From the NCBI GenBank assembly GCA_002422785.1, contig DITK01000025.1, forward strand, positions 1 to 14,259: a stretch of DNA of 14,259 nucleotides, in the 5' to 3' direction. Within the stretch, counting starts at the first letter, position 1; each line of letters starts with the position of its first letter. The notes beneath the pieces are model-generated. The model was not told the origin of the DNA, did not search any database, and saw only the letters and a program-made list of their open reading frames with translations. Of the stretch, positions 8,002 through 14,259 are shown one piece after another. The translations under genes and the position numbers were made by a program. This DNA comes from Francisellaceae bacterium UBA6186. GTDB taxonomy: Bacteria; Pseudomonadota; Gammaproteobacteria; UBA6186; Azoamicaceae.

Positions 8002-10311
8002 ATGGCCAAAAATCTTGTTATTGTAGAATCACCTACTAAAACAAAAACTTTTAGTAAATATTTGGATAAAAATTTTGAAATTCTTGCGTCTTATGGACAC
8101 GTCAGAGATTTGATCCCTAAATCTGGTGCAGTTATACCAGAAAAGAATTTTTCTATGCAATATCAAATTATAGAAAAAAATCAAAAACATGTAGATGCAA
8201 TTTGTAAAGCTTTTAAAAAAGCAGATGTTTTATATCTAGCGACTGATCCAGATCGAGAAGGCGAGGCCATTGCATGGCATATATGTGAAATTCTTAAAGA
8301 AAAAAAATTGTTAAATGATAGTAAAACTATTTATCGTATGACTTCCAACGAAATTACTAAAACTGGTATTAAAGAAGCTTTATCTAATTTAAAATCGATT
8401 AATATAGATTTAGTAAACGCTCAGCAAGCACGTCGAGCACTAGATTATTTAGTAGGATTTAATTTATCGCCATTATTATGGAAAAAAGTACAGCGTGGAT
8501 TATCAGCTGGTAGGGTACAAAGCCCAGCCTTGCGCCTGATAGCAGAAAGAGAGCAAGAGATTGAAAAATTTAAATCCCAAGAGTATTGGAGTATTGAAGC
8601 TGATTTAAAAAAACAACACAATACATTTTTAGCTAGATTGATAGAATATAAGCATGAAAAATTGCAACAATTTTCTATCCAAAATCAAGAGACAGCGGCT
8701 GAGGTTGAACAGTATTTACTAAATAGTGCTAATGGCAAATTAATAGTTTCTAAAGTTACTAAAAGTCAACGCAAAAGAAACCCTGCAGCTCCGTTTACTA
8801 CATCTACTCTGCAACAAGAAGCAAATAGAAAATTAAATTTTTCTGCTAAGCGTACTATGCAGGTAGCACAGCAATTATATGAAGGTATTAATATTGGTGA
8901 AGGTGCTGTGGGTTTAATTACTTATATGCGTACTGATTCTGTAAATATGTCTAATGAAGCGATACAAGATATTCGTCAATTGATTGTTAGTCGTTATGGT
9001 GACAATGAATTATCAGAATCTGTTAGATTATTTAAAACTAAATCAAAAAATGCTCAAGAAGCACACGAAGCTATTCGAGTTACGATGGCCGATCAATTAC
9101 CGTCAGCTATAAAGCATCATTTAACTACCGATCAATTTAGGCTGTATAATTTAATTTGGCAGAGAACTATAGCAACCCAGATGAAGCAAGCAACTATAGA
9201 TCAAGTAGCGATAGATTTACTGTGTGGCCCTAAAACTTTGGGGAATATTTTTCGAGTTAATGGCTCAATACTTTCAGATCCTGGTTTTATGCAAGTATAC
9301 CAAGAAAGTATTAGCGAAGAACATCCAGCTAACCAAGCGGCAGATGCTGTAGATCCAGAAGAAAAACATTTACCATTATTAGTTGAAGGCGAAGAATTAG
9401 ATCTAGATCGTATTCGTGCTGAGCAACATTTTACTGAACCTCCGCCACGGTTTTCAGAAGCGTCTTTAGTTAAGGCGTTAGAAGAGCACGGAATAGGTAG
9501 GCCGTCTACTTATGCAACTATAATCTATACCCTACAGCAACGAAAATATGTGATTCTAACAGCCTCCAGATTTAAACCAACAGATGTTGGGGTAGTTGTT
9601 AATAATTTTTTAACTACTTATTTTAAACAATATGTTGATTATGATTTTACCGCTAAATTAGAAGATCAATTAGATGCAATAGCTGTTGGAGAAAAAAAGT
9701 TAATACCATTATTACAAGATTTTTGGCAGCCATTTATTGATTTAATTAAAAATATCGATGGTGTGGTTAAACGTAGTGATGTAACTCATGAACAGATCGA
9801 TGAATTTTGCCCGAAATGCAATAAACCATTGTCTATAAGGTTAGGTAAAAGTGGTCGTTTTGTGGGTTGTACCGGATTCCCAGAATGTGATTATACCAGA
9901 AGTGTTACTAAAGATGGCGAGCCAAATAATGAACCAGAGCTGGTGGCAGATAGAACATGCCCTAAATGTAGTAAAAATTTATTCATAAGATATGGTAAAT
10001 ACGGTAAATTTATTGGATGCAGTGGCTATCCAGATTGTAAATTTATAGAATCTTTAAATAAACCAGAGATTGTTAATATAACATGTCCTAGTTGTGCTAA
10101 TGGACAATTTGTTAAACGCAAATCTAAGTATGGAACATTTTTTTATTCTTGTAGTTGCTATCCTGAATGTAAATATGCCGTGTATGGCGAGCCAATTGCT
10201 GAAAGTTGTCCTAATTGTAGTTGGCCAGTTTTAACTGTAAAAACTAGCAAAAAACGTGGAGTAGAAAAAATTTGCCCAAAAGCCGATTGTGGATTTACGG
10301 AGCAGATGTAA
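8002..10311 (+). CDS. topA: DNA topoisomerase I (type IA)
   Basis: TopA relaxes negatively supercoiled DNA by cutting one strand and passing the other through. The TOPRIM domain has VIVESPTK with Glu9 and the metal-binding DPDREGEAIAWH (Asp82, Asp84, Glu86). The catalytic tyrosine is Tyr308 in GLITYMRTDS. The C-terminus carries four Cys-rich zinc-ribbon repeats starting at Cys603, Cys653, Cys695 and Cys736. In the first two the cysteine pairs are clear (CPKC...C-x5-C); the last two are more divergent. At 769 residues it is somewhat shorter than the 865-residue E. coli enzyme, but the catalytic core is complete. GAGAGGGG (7991-7998) is the ribosome site. It lies 18 bases after dprA in the same operon. 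Its last 17 bases overlap the end of the convergent gene at 10295. Confidence 0.98.
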   Translation: MAKNLVIVESPTKTKTFSKYLDKNFEILASYGHVRDLIPKSGAVIPEKNFSMQYQIIEKNQKHVDAICKAFKKADVLYLATDPDREGEAIAWHICEILKEKKLLNDSKTIYRMTSNEITKTGIKEALSNLKSINIDLVNAQQARRALDYLVGFNLSPLLWKKVQRGLSAGRVQSPALRLIAEREQEIEKFKSQEYWSIEADLKKQHNTFLARLIEYKHEKLQQFSIQNQETAAEVEQYLLNSANGKLIVSKVTKSQRKRNPAAPFTTSTLQQEANRKLNFSAKRTMQVAQQLYEGINIGEGAVGLITYMRTDSVNMSNEAIQDIRQLIVSRYGDNELSESVRLFKTKSKNAQEAHEAIRVTMADQLPSAIKHHLTTDQFRLYNLIWQRTIATQMKQATIDQVAIDLLCGPKTLGNIFRVNGSILSDPGFMQVYQESISEEHPANQAADAVDPEEKHLPLLVEGEELDLDRIRAEQHFTEPPPRFSEASLVKALEEHGIGRPSTYATIIYTLQQRKYVILTASRFKPTDVGVVVNNFLTTYFKQYVDYDFTAKLEDQLDAIAVGEKKLIPLLQDFWQPFIDLIKNIDGVVKRSDVTHEQIDEFCPKCNKPLSIRLGKSGRFVGCTGFPECDYTRSVTKDGEPNNEPELVADRTCPKCSKNLFIRYGKYGKFIGCSGYPDCKFIESLNKPEIVNITCPSCANGQFVKRKSKYGTFFYSCSCYPECKYAVYGEPIAESCPNCSWPVLTVKTSKKRGVEKICPKADCGFTEQM

Positions 10312-11263
10312 AAGTTTTGCTAGGATGAACATATCTTTTAGCTTTTAATAGATCTCTGTGCGTTTTTAGTTTATTTATAGTTTCGTTATCATCAATATTT
10401 CTGGTATATTTAGATTTTTTTCGATATTGATGAATAATTGCTGGAATGGGTGGATGTCCTCTATCTGGATGTTCTGTTTCAGAGTCATATAATGCTAAAT
10501 TATCTAATTGTTCTCTATTATTAGGATTATCATGATTACTAGGAGATATAGGAGTGTTGGGTGGCATGGTGGCGACAACCAGTTCTTCGTTAGTTGTGTG
10601 ATTAGACATGGTATTGATTTTATTGTTGATTATTGATATTTCTGTTTCTAATAAATGGGCATTGTCCAAAATTGTTTGCAAATCACCTTTTCTTAAACAT
10701 TTTATAAGATTGTTAAGGGTTTTATTGTTCGGATCTAGGCGAGATTGGGCGTTAATTTTATTAAATATATCAACTATTTCATTCTGAGAAATATTGAATT
10801 GATTATTTTTCATTATTTCAAATATTTTTGCTGTTTTACCTGGAGTTAAATAGTGGTCTGTTCCATCAAATTTATAATAATTAAAAAAGTTTGTAGCGTA
10901 GGTTGCGGTCCAAGTAAAAAAATAACTACAAATATAAGCACTACATATTATTGTTCCAGCAGTTTCTGGTAATTGATTGAAAATAGGAGTCATTTGGTAT
11001 AGTGCCAATGATCTCTCGTTAAGCCAAGAAAAACCAGCAATTTCTGTTAGTATAGGACCTATAGCAAAAGAGCTGGTAGTAATCGTAGCTCGAATGGTAC
11101 TGCGGATAGGGTATTCGCTAATAACAACATTTTTCCAGTTAGTATAACATTCTCTAAATGGATAACTAATTATAGGTATTAGGTAAGAGGTTTTATTAAT
11201 TGCAGATAATGTTTCTAGAATAAATGGAGTTTTATTATTAAGTTTGTTTGATATGTTCAGCAT
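10295..11263 (-). CDS. 322-residue membrane protein, distant member of the local paralogue family
   Basis: No known family is recognised, but the layout matches the two larger neighbours upstream. An N-terminal amphipathic stretch ends in ISYPFRECY (32-40, compare FHPF and FYPF in the paralogues). Two hydrophobic segments follow at about 57-78 and 98-121, then the post-membrane motif KFDGTDHYLT (131-140, compare FGDPDFYITK). A helical region follows in which LRKGDLQTILDNAHLL (190-205) corresponds to IYDADLEHFLDQQQAL in the paralogue. The C-terminal third is Pro/Asn/Thr-rich, charged and probably disordered, ending in a basic tail. The ATG lies 11 bases after the small upstream gene, with AGG at 11280-11278 overlapping that gene's stop, so the two are likely coupled. 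Its 3' end overlaps topA by 17 bases, tail to tail. Confidence 0.8.
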   Translation of the reverse strand: MLNISNKLNNKTPFILETLSAINKTSYLIPIISYPFRECYTNWKNVVISEYPIRSTIRATITTSSFAIGPILTEIAGFSWLNERSLALYQMTPIFNQLPETAGTIICSAYICSYFFTWTATYATNFFNYYKFDGTDHYLTPGKTAKIFEIMKNNQFNISQNEIVDIFNKINAQSRLDPNNKTLNNLIKCLRKGDLQTILDNAHLLETEISIINNKINTMSNHTTNEELVVATMPPNTPISPSNHDNPNNREQLDNLALYDSETEHPDRGHPPIPAIIHQYRKKSKYTRNIDDNETINKLKTHRDLLKAKRYVHPSKTFTSAP

Positions 11264-11280
11264 TTGGTTGTCGATTACCT
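11264..11280 (-). promoter_or_regulatory. Conserved pre-start block, copy 3 (gapped)
   Basis: The minus strand reads AGGTAATCGACAACCAA directly before the ATG at 11263. It matches GGATAATTGACAACC before the 396-residue gene with one deletion and one substitution. Here it overlaps the stop codon of the 69-residue gene. Confidence 0.5.
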
Positions 11281-11484
11281 TCCAAGTAATGGTGACGGAA
11301 ATATTAATTTAGAAATAGCTAATTGTTTAGCTTTTAAATTTTCTAAATAGTTTTGTATTTCTTCATCAGACATGGTTGTTATTTTTGAGTGGTAAATTGG
11401 CAGATTATTTTTAGTGGTGTTAATTGAAAAACGTACTGTTTTATTCTTTCCGTTCTCAGTTTTTATTGGTGTGACGCGTATCAT
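11275..11484 (-). CDS. Small 69-residue hypothetical protein between the paralogues
   Basis: This short frame starts at an ATG preceded by AAGGGG about nine bases away, a good ribosome site, and ends 11 bases before the 322-residue gene on the same strand. The N-terminal half is basic and Thr/Asn-rich. The C-terminal half is an amphipathic helix, DEEIQNYLENLKAKQLAISK (39-58), which resembles DLEHFLDQQQALKAKQLEL of the 396-residue protein. It may therefore be a decayed fragment of a family member, or a small partner that shares one helix with the larger proteins. It has no signal peptide or membrane segment. The good ribosome site, same-strand position and family-like helix favour a real gene, but coding status is not certain. 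Confidence 0.55.
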   Translation of the reverse strand: MIRVTPIKTENGKNKTVRFSINTTKNNLPIYHSKITTMSDEEIQNYLENLKAKQLAISKLIFPSPLLGR

Positions 11485-11581
11485 TTTTAGATCCCCTTGT
11501 CTGGATGTTACTAATGGCTATATTTTCAAGGTTAGCACAAAATGCGAATCAACAAATATACATACTACTAAACAAGATAAA

Positions 11582-12625
11582 TTACATATGTAGTTTTGGT
11601 TGGGTTGGTGAAGGTGATTGTATTTCTATAGTAGGAGTCGTAATTTTAGGTATACATATCATACTATGTATTAAATGTTCAGGGCAAAGTGTCATTGAAG
11701 TGCTTGATTTTCTATGTTGTAGTTGTAATTTACAGTCGTGGATTAATATTTCTTCTGATGATGCGGCAGTTATTGTATTGGCATAATTAGTTTTAAATTT
11801 TTGTAATTCCAGTTGTGCCAGTCGTTCTATAGAAATGCTACTGGAAGAGCTGTTGTTGGATATAATAGAAAATGTTTTATTGAACATTGGAGTTTCAGGA
11901 GTGGTTGGTATTTTTGTTGTTGCTGATTGTGCAGCGTTGAAATAATCAGCAATTACACGATTTTTATTTTGTATAGCTAGTGCTTTGTTTTTTAATGCTT
12001 GTTGTTGATCTAGAAAATGTTCTAAATCAGCATCATAGATTATAGCTTCTAAAGTTTGTCGCCAATCTTCAGGTTTTGCCCCTAATGCATTACGTGATTT
12101 TTTTCTAAGGTGATGCCGGCAAAAATGAATCACTTGTAAGATGTCATCGGCGGCTATATTTTTGTGTCCTTGTAATTTAAATTTTGTTTCTAGCTTAGTT
12201 AATTGTTGTTTGGTGATATAAAAATCCGGATCACCAAAGAATAAATTGCAACATATTTTGGCTATGGTTTGGCTAATATAAGATCCGATATTACTAAAAA
12301 ATACTATTGGAATGGCTGCTGATAATATTGGAATAAATGTCGTTGGAAGATTTAATGATGTTATAATTGTATTACAAAAACTATCTATTATTTGGCTGTT
12401 GTTAAACAATACGATGCCAGTAATGCCAAATATAGTTATGGCAGACATGCGAAACAAGCTTTTTTCTGGGTGTTTGCCGATTAATAATGCATTTAGTTCA
12501 TTATTAAAGTCTATGAATGGGTGGAAAATAAATTTTAGTAACAATGGAATTGAGAAAGCATTTAAGAGATTTTTTGTTTGATTGGTTGTATTTTGTTCTA
12601 AAGAATTTTCTGTTATATGATGCAT
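11582..12625 (-). CDS. 347-residue membrane protein, paralogue of the upstream 396-residue protein
   Basis: This is a close paralogue of the next gene upstream and of no recognised family. Features in order: an amphipathic start with SIPLLLKFIFHPFIDF (25-40); a hydrophobic segment at about 57-75; a second at about 97-118; the motif FFGDPDFYITK (129-139); a helical block with IYDADLEHFLDQQQALK (196-212), nearly identical in the paralogue; a Ser run near 258-265; the block ERLAQLELQKFK; and a Pro/Thr/Ser-rich C-terminus. There is no cleavable signal peptide. The ATG at 12625 is preceded by AAGG and then the shared block GGATATTTGACAAC. The gap to the upstream gene is 89 bases, so a common transcript is likely, though an internal promoter is possible. 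Two membrane passes with both termini on the same side is the simplest topology. Confidence 0.85.
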   Translation of the reverse strand: MHHITENSLEQNTTNQTKNLLNAFSIPLLLKFIFHPFIDFNNELNALLIGKHPEKSLFRMSAITIFGITGIVLFNNSQIIDSFCNTIITSLNLPTTFIPILSAAIPIVFFSNIGSYISQTIAKICCNLFFGDPDFYITKQQLTKLETKFKLQGHKNIAADDILQVIHFCRHHLRKKSRNALGAKPEDWRQTLEAIIYDADLEHFLDQQQALKNKALAIQNKNRVIADYFNAAQSATTKIPTTPETPMFNKTFSIISNNSSSSSISIERLAQLELQKFKTNYANTITAASSEEILIHDCKLQLQHRKSSTSMTLCPEHLIHSMICIPKITTPTIEIQSPSPTQPKLHM

Positions 12626-12639
12626 GTTGTCAAATATCC
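12626..12639 (-). promoter_or_regulatory. Conserved pre-start block, copy 2
   Basis: The minus strand reads GGATATTTGACAAC immediately before the ATG at 12625. It differs at one of 14 positions from the block before the 396-residue gene. Confidence 0.6.
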
Positions 12640-12714
12640 TTATACGCCAAATATACTATTAGAATAAGATAATTTTTATAATATAGCTAAATTCTTGACA
12701 CAATAATAGGTGTG

Positions 12715-13905
12715 TTAAGAAAACATGGGTTTACTGGGACATGGAGTGGTTTTCGGTGATTTGATAATCGGGGACGTAGGCGATGATGTTCCTGTGTCAC
12801 TATGTTGATATTCAGGCAAAAGAGATAATCTTAAAGTTAAAGCTTCTGGATAAATAGCTTTTTCTGTTTTTAATCCTATTGTTTGTAGGTGATGTTTAAA
12901 ATGGTGCAGCAAGCATTCGTCAGATAGGTGGATGTAATGTTTTTCTTTTTTTAAATGATATTCTTTAAATTTTTTAAGTTCTTGCTTAGCAAATTTTTCT
13001 ATTTCTATGTTATGTTCGAAGTCAAAATAACAAACAGAGTTTCTTTGGGCAAATAGTAAAGGTGTGTTTTCTGTTGATCCGGGTGGTGTTTTTTGTAAAT
13101 TAGTCGTTATGGTGATGGGGGTAGGTGGATTGCTTATGGGTAAAGTTATAGATCCTCTACTCTTTCTTTTTTCTCGTGATTTGTTTCTAGGGATAAGTTC
13201 TTCTTGCTGAGATAATATTGAATTTCTTTGGGTGTTCAAATTAGAATATCCATTAGAATATCCATTAGAATAAGCTACAATTGCTTCTAGTTTAGTTTGA
13301 AGTTCTAATTGTTTAGCCTTTAAAGCTTGTTGTTGATCTAAAAAGTGTTCTAGATCGGCATTATAAAGTAAAGATTCTAAAGTGTGTTCCCAATCTTTAG
13401 GCTTTGTTCCTAGGGTATTAGAAGTTTGTCTTCTAAGGTTTTTTCTGCAAAATTCAACAACTTCGTAAATATGTTGTTGAGTTATTTTGTTGTTTCCTTG
13501 TTCGATAAATAATTGCTCTAATTTAATTGCTCTATTTTTAGTAACATAGAAATCTGGATCCCCGAAGGCGAAATTACAAAAGCTTTTTACAATAACATTA
13601 CTTAAATAGCTGCCAGTGTGACAAGATGCAAGTATAGCTAAACTGGCAGCAGCTAGTGGTTGAGATTCCATAGAAAGATTGAAAGCTGCTGTAATTTTTA
13701 AAAAAAACTGATTGACTGCAGGATTATTATAAAACAAATAAATACCAATAATAGACGTAACACACATAATTGAGATCTTGATGGCACTTCTGGTTTGATG
13801 CCGGTTTAAAGATATAGCATCAATCTCATGATGTAAGGCGATAAAAGGGTAAAAAATTGATTCTAGTAACAATGGAACTGAAAGGGCCTCTAATATGTCT
13901 TTCAT
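12715..13905 (-). CDS. 396-residue membrane protein, first of a paralogue cluster
   Basis: I do not recognise the family. The order of parts equals that of the 347-residue paralogue: LSVPLLLESIFYPFI (8-22), hydrophobic segments at about 41-60 and 84-105, FGDPDFYVTK (114-123), a helical block with YNADLEHFLDQQQALKAKQL (181-200), a YSNG repeat linker (212-222), a basic region with RNKSREKRKSR, then EIEKFAKQELKKFK and a Pro/Ser/Thr-rich tail. An in-frame TTG at 13914 would add three residues. I chose the ATG at 13905 because the paralogue begins at the matching ATG and the sequence before both is conserved. It is the first gene of a minus-strand group of four that points away from the rRNA promoter. 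Function is unknown; two membrane passes with a long cytoplasmic, or host-exposed, C-terminal part is inferred. Confidence 0.85.
   Translation of the reverse strand: MKDILEALSVPLLLESIFYPFIALHHEIDAISLNRHQTRSAIKISIMCVTSIIGIYLFYNNPAVNQFFLKITAAFNLSMESQPLAAASLAILASCHTGSYLSNVIVKSFCNFAFGDPDFYVTKNRAIKLEQLFIEQGNNKITQQHIYEVVEFCRKNLRRQTSNTLGTKPKDWEHTLESLLYNADLEHFLDQQQALKAKQLELQTKLEAIVAYSNGYSNGYSNLNTQRNSILSQQEELIPRNKSREKRKSRGSITLPISNPPTPITITTNLQKTPPGSTENTPLLFAQRNSVCYFDFEHNIEIEKFAKQELKKFKEYHLKKEKHYIHLSDECLLHHFKHHLQTIGLKTEKAIYPEALTLRLSLLPEYQHSDTGTSSPTSPIIKSPKTTPCPSKPMFS
13241..13272 (-). repeat. 12-bp tandem repeat, about 2.7 copies, in frame
   Basis: On the plus strand, TTAGAATATCCA occurs at 13241-13252 and 13253-13264, followed by a partial third copy (TTAGAATA). 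On the coding strand it gives YSNG units in the linker after the helical block. Being a multiple of three bases, copy-number change by slippage would keep the frame and alter only linker length. Confidence 0.85.
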
Positions 13906-13920
13906 GGTTGTCAATTATCC
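13906..13920 (-). promoter_or_regulatory. Conserved pre-start block, copy 1
   Basis: The minus strand reads GGATAATTGACAACC immediately before the ATG at 13905. The same block precedes the genes at 12625 (one change) and 11263 (one gap, one change). It contains GGA but lies farther from the start than an ideal Shine-Dalgarno sequence, and may act in translation control. Confidence 0.6.
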
Positions 13921-13926
13921 GTGGTT

Positions 13927-13932
13927 ATTATA
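13927..13932 (-). promoter_or_regulatory. Candidate -10 element for the paralogue cluster
   Basis: The minus strand reads TATAAT at 13932-13927, about 22 bases before the ATG at 13905. With a start site near 13920, the transcript would begin right at the conserved pre-start block. The -35 position (TTATTA) matches poorly. Confidence 0.35.
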
Positions 13933-13969
13933 TTTATAAAGTCGGTATTTAATAAAATATAGCCTATTT

Positions 13970-14020
13970 AAATTTTTTCTGAAATTAATGTTTGACATTG
14001 AATAAATTTATATCTAATAT
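13970..14020 (+). promoter_or_regulatory. Strong rRNA operon promoter with UP element
   Basis: A perfect -35 TTGACA (13992-13997) is followed after exactly 17 bases by TAATAT (14015-14020). AAATTTTTTCTGAAA (13970-13984) lies directly upstream at the place and with the pattern of an UP element (A-tract, T-tract, three bases, AAA), which the RNA polymerase alpha C-terminal domain binds. The bases after the -10 are GC-rich (GGCCTC) in otherwise AT-rich DNA, like the discriminator of stringently controlled rrn P1 promoters that respond to ppGpp. Transcription should begin near 14027, giving a leader of roughly 210 bases before the 16S gene. Confidence 0.85.
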
Positions 14021-14029
14021 GGCCTCTTG

Positions 14030-14046
14030 TTCCCTAGCTCAGGGAA
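14030..14046 (+). promoter_or_regulatory. Leader hairpin, boxB-like
   Basis: TTCCCT and AGGGAA form a perfect six-base-pair stem around a five-base loop (AGCTC), starting a few bases into the predicted transcript. Its place upstream of boxA matches the boxB hairpin of rrn antitermination sites. No U-run follows, so it is not a terminator. Confidence 0.55.
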
Positions 14047-14066
14047 GATGTTTAAAAAAACATTAT

Positions 14067-14078
14067 AGTTATTTAACA
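14067..14078 (+). promoter_or_regulatory. rRNA antitermination boxA
   Basis: AGTTATTTAACA matches nine of twelve positions of the E. coli rrn boxA (TGCTCTTTAACA), including the whole TTTAACA end. BoxA RNA is bound by NusB-NusE, which lets RNA polymerase read through the rRNA operon without Rho termination. Confidence 0.65.
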
Positions 14079-14099
14079 TATCAAAGCCAAGCAATTTAA

Positions 14100-14110
14100 G
14101 TGGGCACTAG
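14100..14110 (+). promoter_or_regulatory. Conserved rrn leader block after boxA, boxC region
   Basis: GTGGGCACTAG stands 21 bases after boxA. The E. coli leader has GTGTGGGCACTCG at nearly the same distance, so this segment is conserved across Gammaproteobacteria and supports that placement. From 14111 to 14236 the leader is AT-rich, and I see nothing else in it that I can name. Confidence 0.6.
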
Positions 14111-14236
14111 TTGATTTTAAATAAATAATTAATTTAAAGTTTTAAAGTTGTTAATATAAGTTGTTTTTTAATTAACATTAAATTACATCTTATGCTAAGG
14201 GTTAACTTAAAATTTAGAAGTTTATAAAGAATTTTT

Positions 14237-14259
14237 AAATGAAGAGTTTGATCCTGGCT
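14237..14259 (+). rRNA. rrs: 16S ribosomal RNA, first 23 bases only
   Basis: GAAGAGTTTGATCCTGGCT (14241-14259) is the universal 5' end of bacterial 16S rRNA. The mature end is placed at AAAT (14237) by comparison with E. coli, which has one extra T there. The gene continues beyond the window. Confidence 0.95.

Noticed and set aside
11505..12581. Plus-strand frames opposite the 347-residue gene
   Set aside because: They are antisense shadows; the minus-strand frame is supported by a paralogue and by conserved motifs.
14030..14046. Rho-independent terminator before the 16S gene
   Set aside because: The hairpin has no following U-run on either strand and lies inside the rRNA leader; it fits a boxB-like hairpin better.
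1..14259. CRISPR arrays, insertion sequences, tRNA genes or prophage genes
   Set aside because: No spaced repeats, transposase motifs, terminal inverted repeats or tRNA-like cloverleaf sequences were seen. The gene clusters look duplicated in place, with no mobile-element marks.

Overview
This AT-rich window carries a conserved gammaproteobacterial core flanked by unrecognised, probably accessory genes. It ends at the first bases of a 16S rRNA gene. The arrangement fmt and def on the minus strand, divergent from a LysM-family envelope protein, dprA and topA on the plus strand, is typical of Gammaproteobacteria. The leader before the 16S gene also keeps the gammaproteobacterial pattern: a hairpin, a TTTAACA boxA, then a GTGGGCACT block. 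The low G+C (judged by eye, not computed), a gene order stripped of rsmB and smg, and several large proteins of no recognisable family suggest a host-associated or intracellular gammaproteobacterium. The genus cannot be fixed from this window.

Layout. Bases 1-1674 (minus) are the 5' part of a long helix-rich protein that runs off the left edge. A 242-base divergent intergenic region with two small palindromes separates it from a 783-residue protein (1917-4268, plus) that has a helical N-terminal half, four predicted membrane segments and a polar tail. Convergent to it come fmt (4312-5310) and def (5325-5837), both minus. A short divergent promoter region then leads into the plus-strand unit of a secreted protein that has lost its LysM domain (5990-6913), dprA (6916-7983) and topA (8002-10311). 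From 10295 to 13905 everything is on the minus strand: a 396-residue protein, a 347-residue paralogue, a 69-residue protein and a 322-residue distant paralogue. Bases 13906-14236 hold the promoter region of that cluster and, pointing the other way, a strong rRNA promoter with UP element and leader. The 16S gene starts near 14237.

How the genes fit together. Def and Fmt are the two enzymes of N-formylmethionine metabolism. DprA handles incoming single-stranded DNA and TopA relaxes negative supercoils. The unknown genes form the most interesting part. The three proteins of 322-396 residues share a membrane hairpin followed by a short motif, (F/D)G-x-D-x-Y-x-T, and a downstream helical block. 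The 783-residue protein has a similar membrane-plus-motif arrangement. The three paralogues also share a nearly identical 14-15 base block directly before their start codons. Together they look like an undescribed, lineage-specific family of membrane proteins expanded on both sides of a housekeeping locus. A role at the host interface is possible, but it is only an inference.
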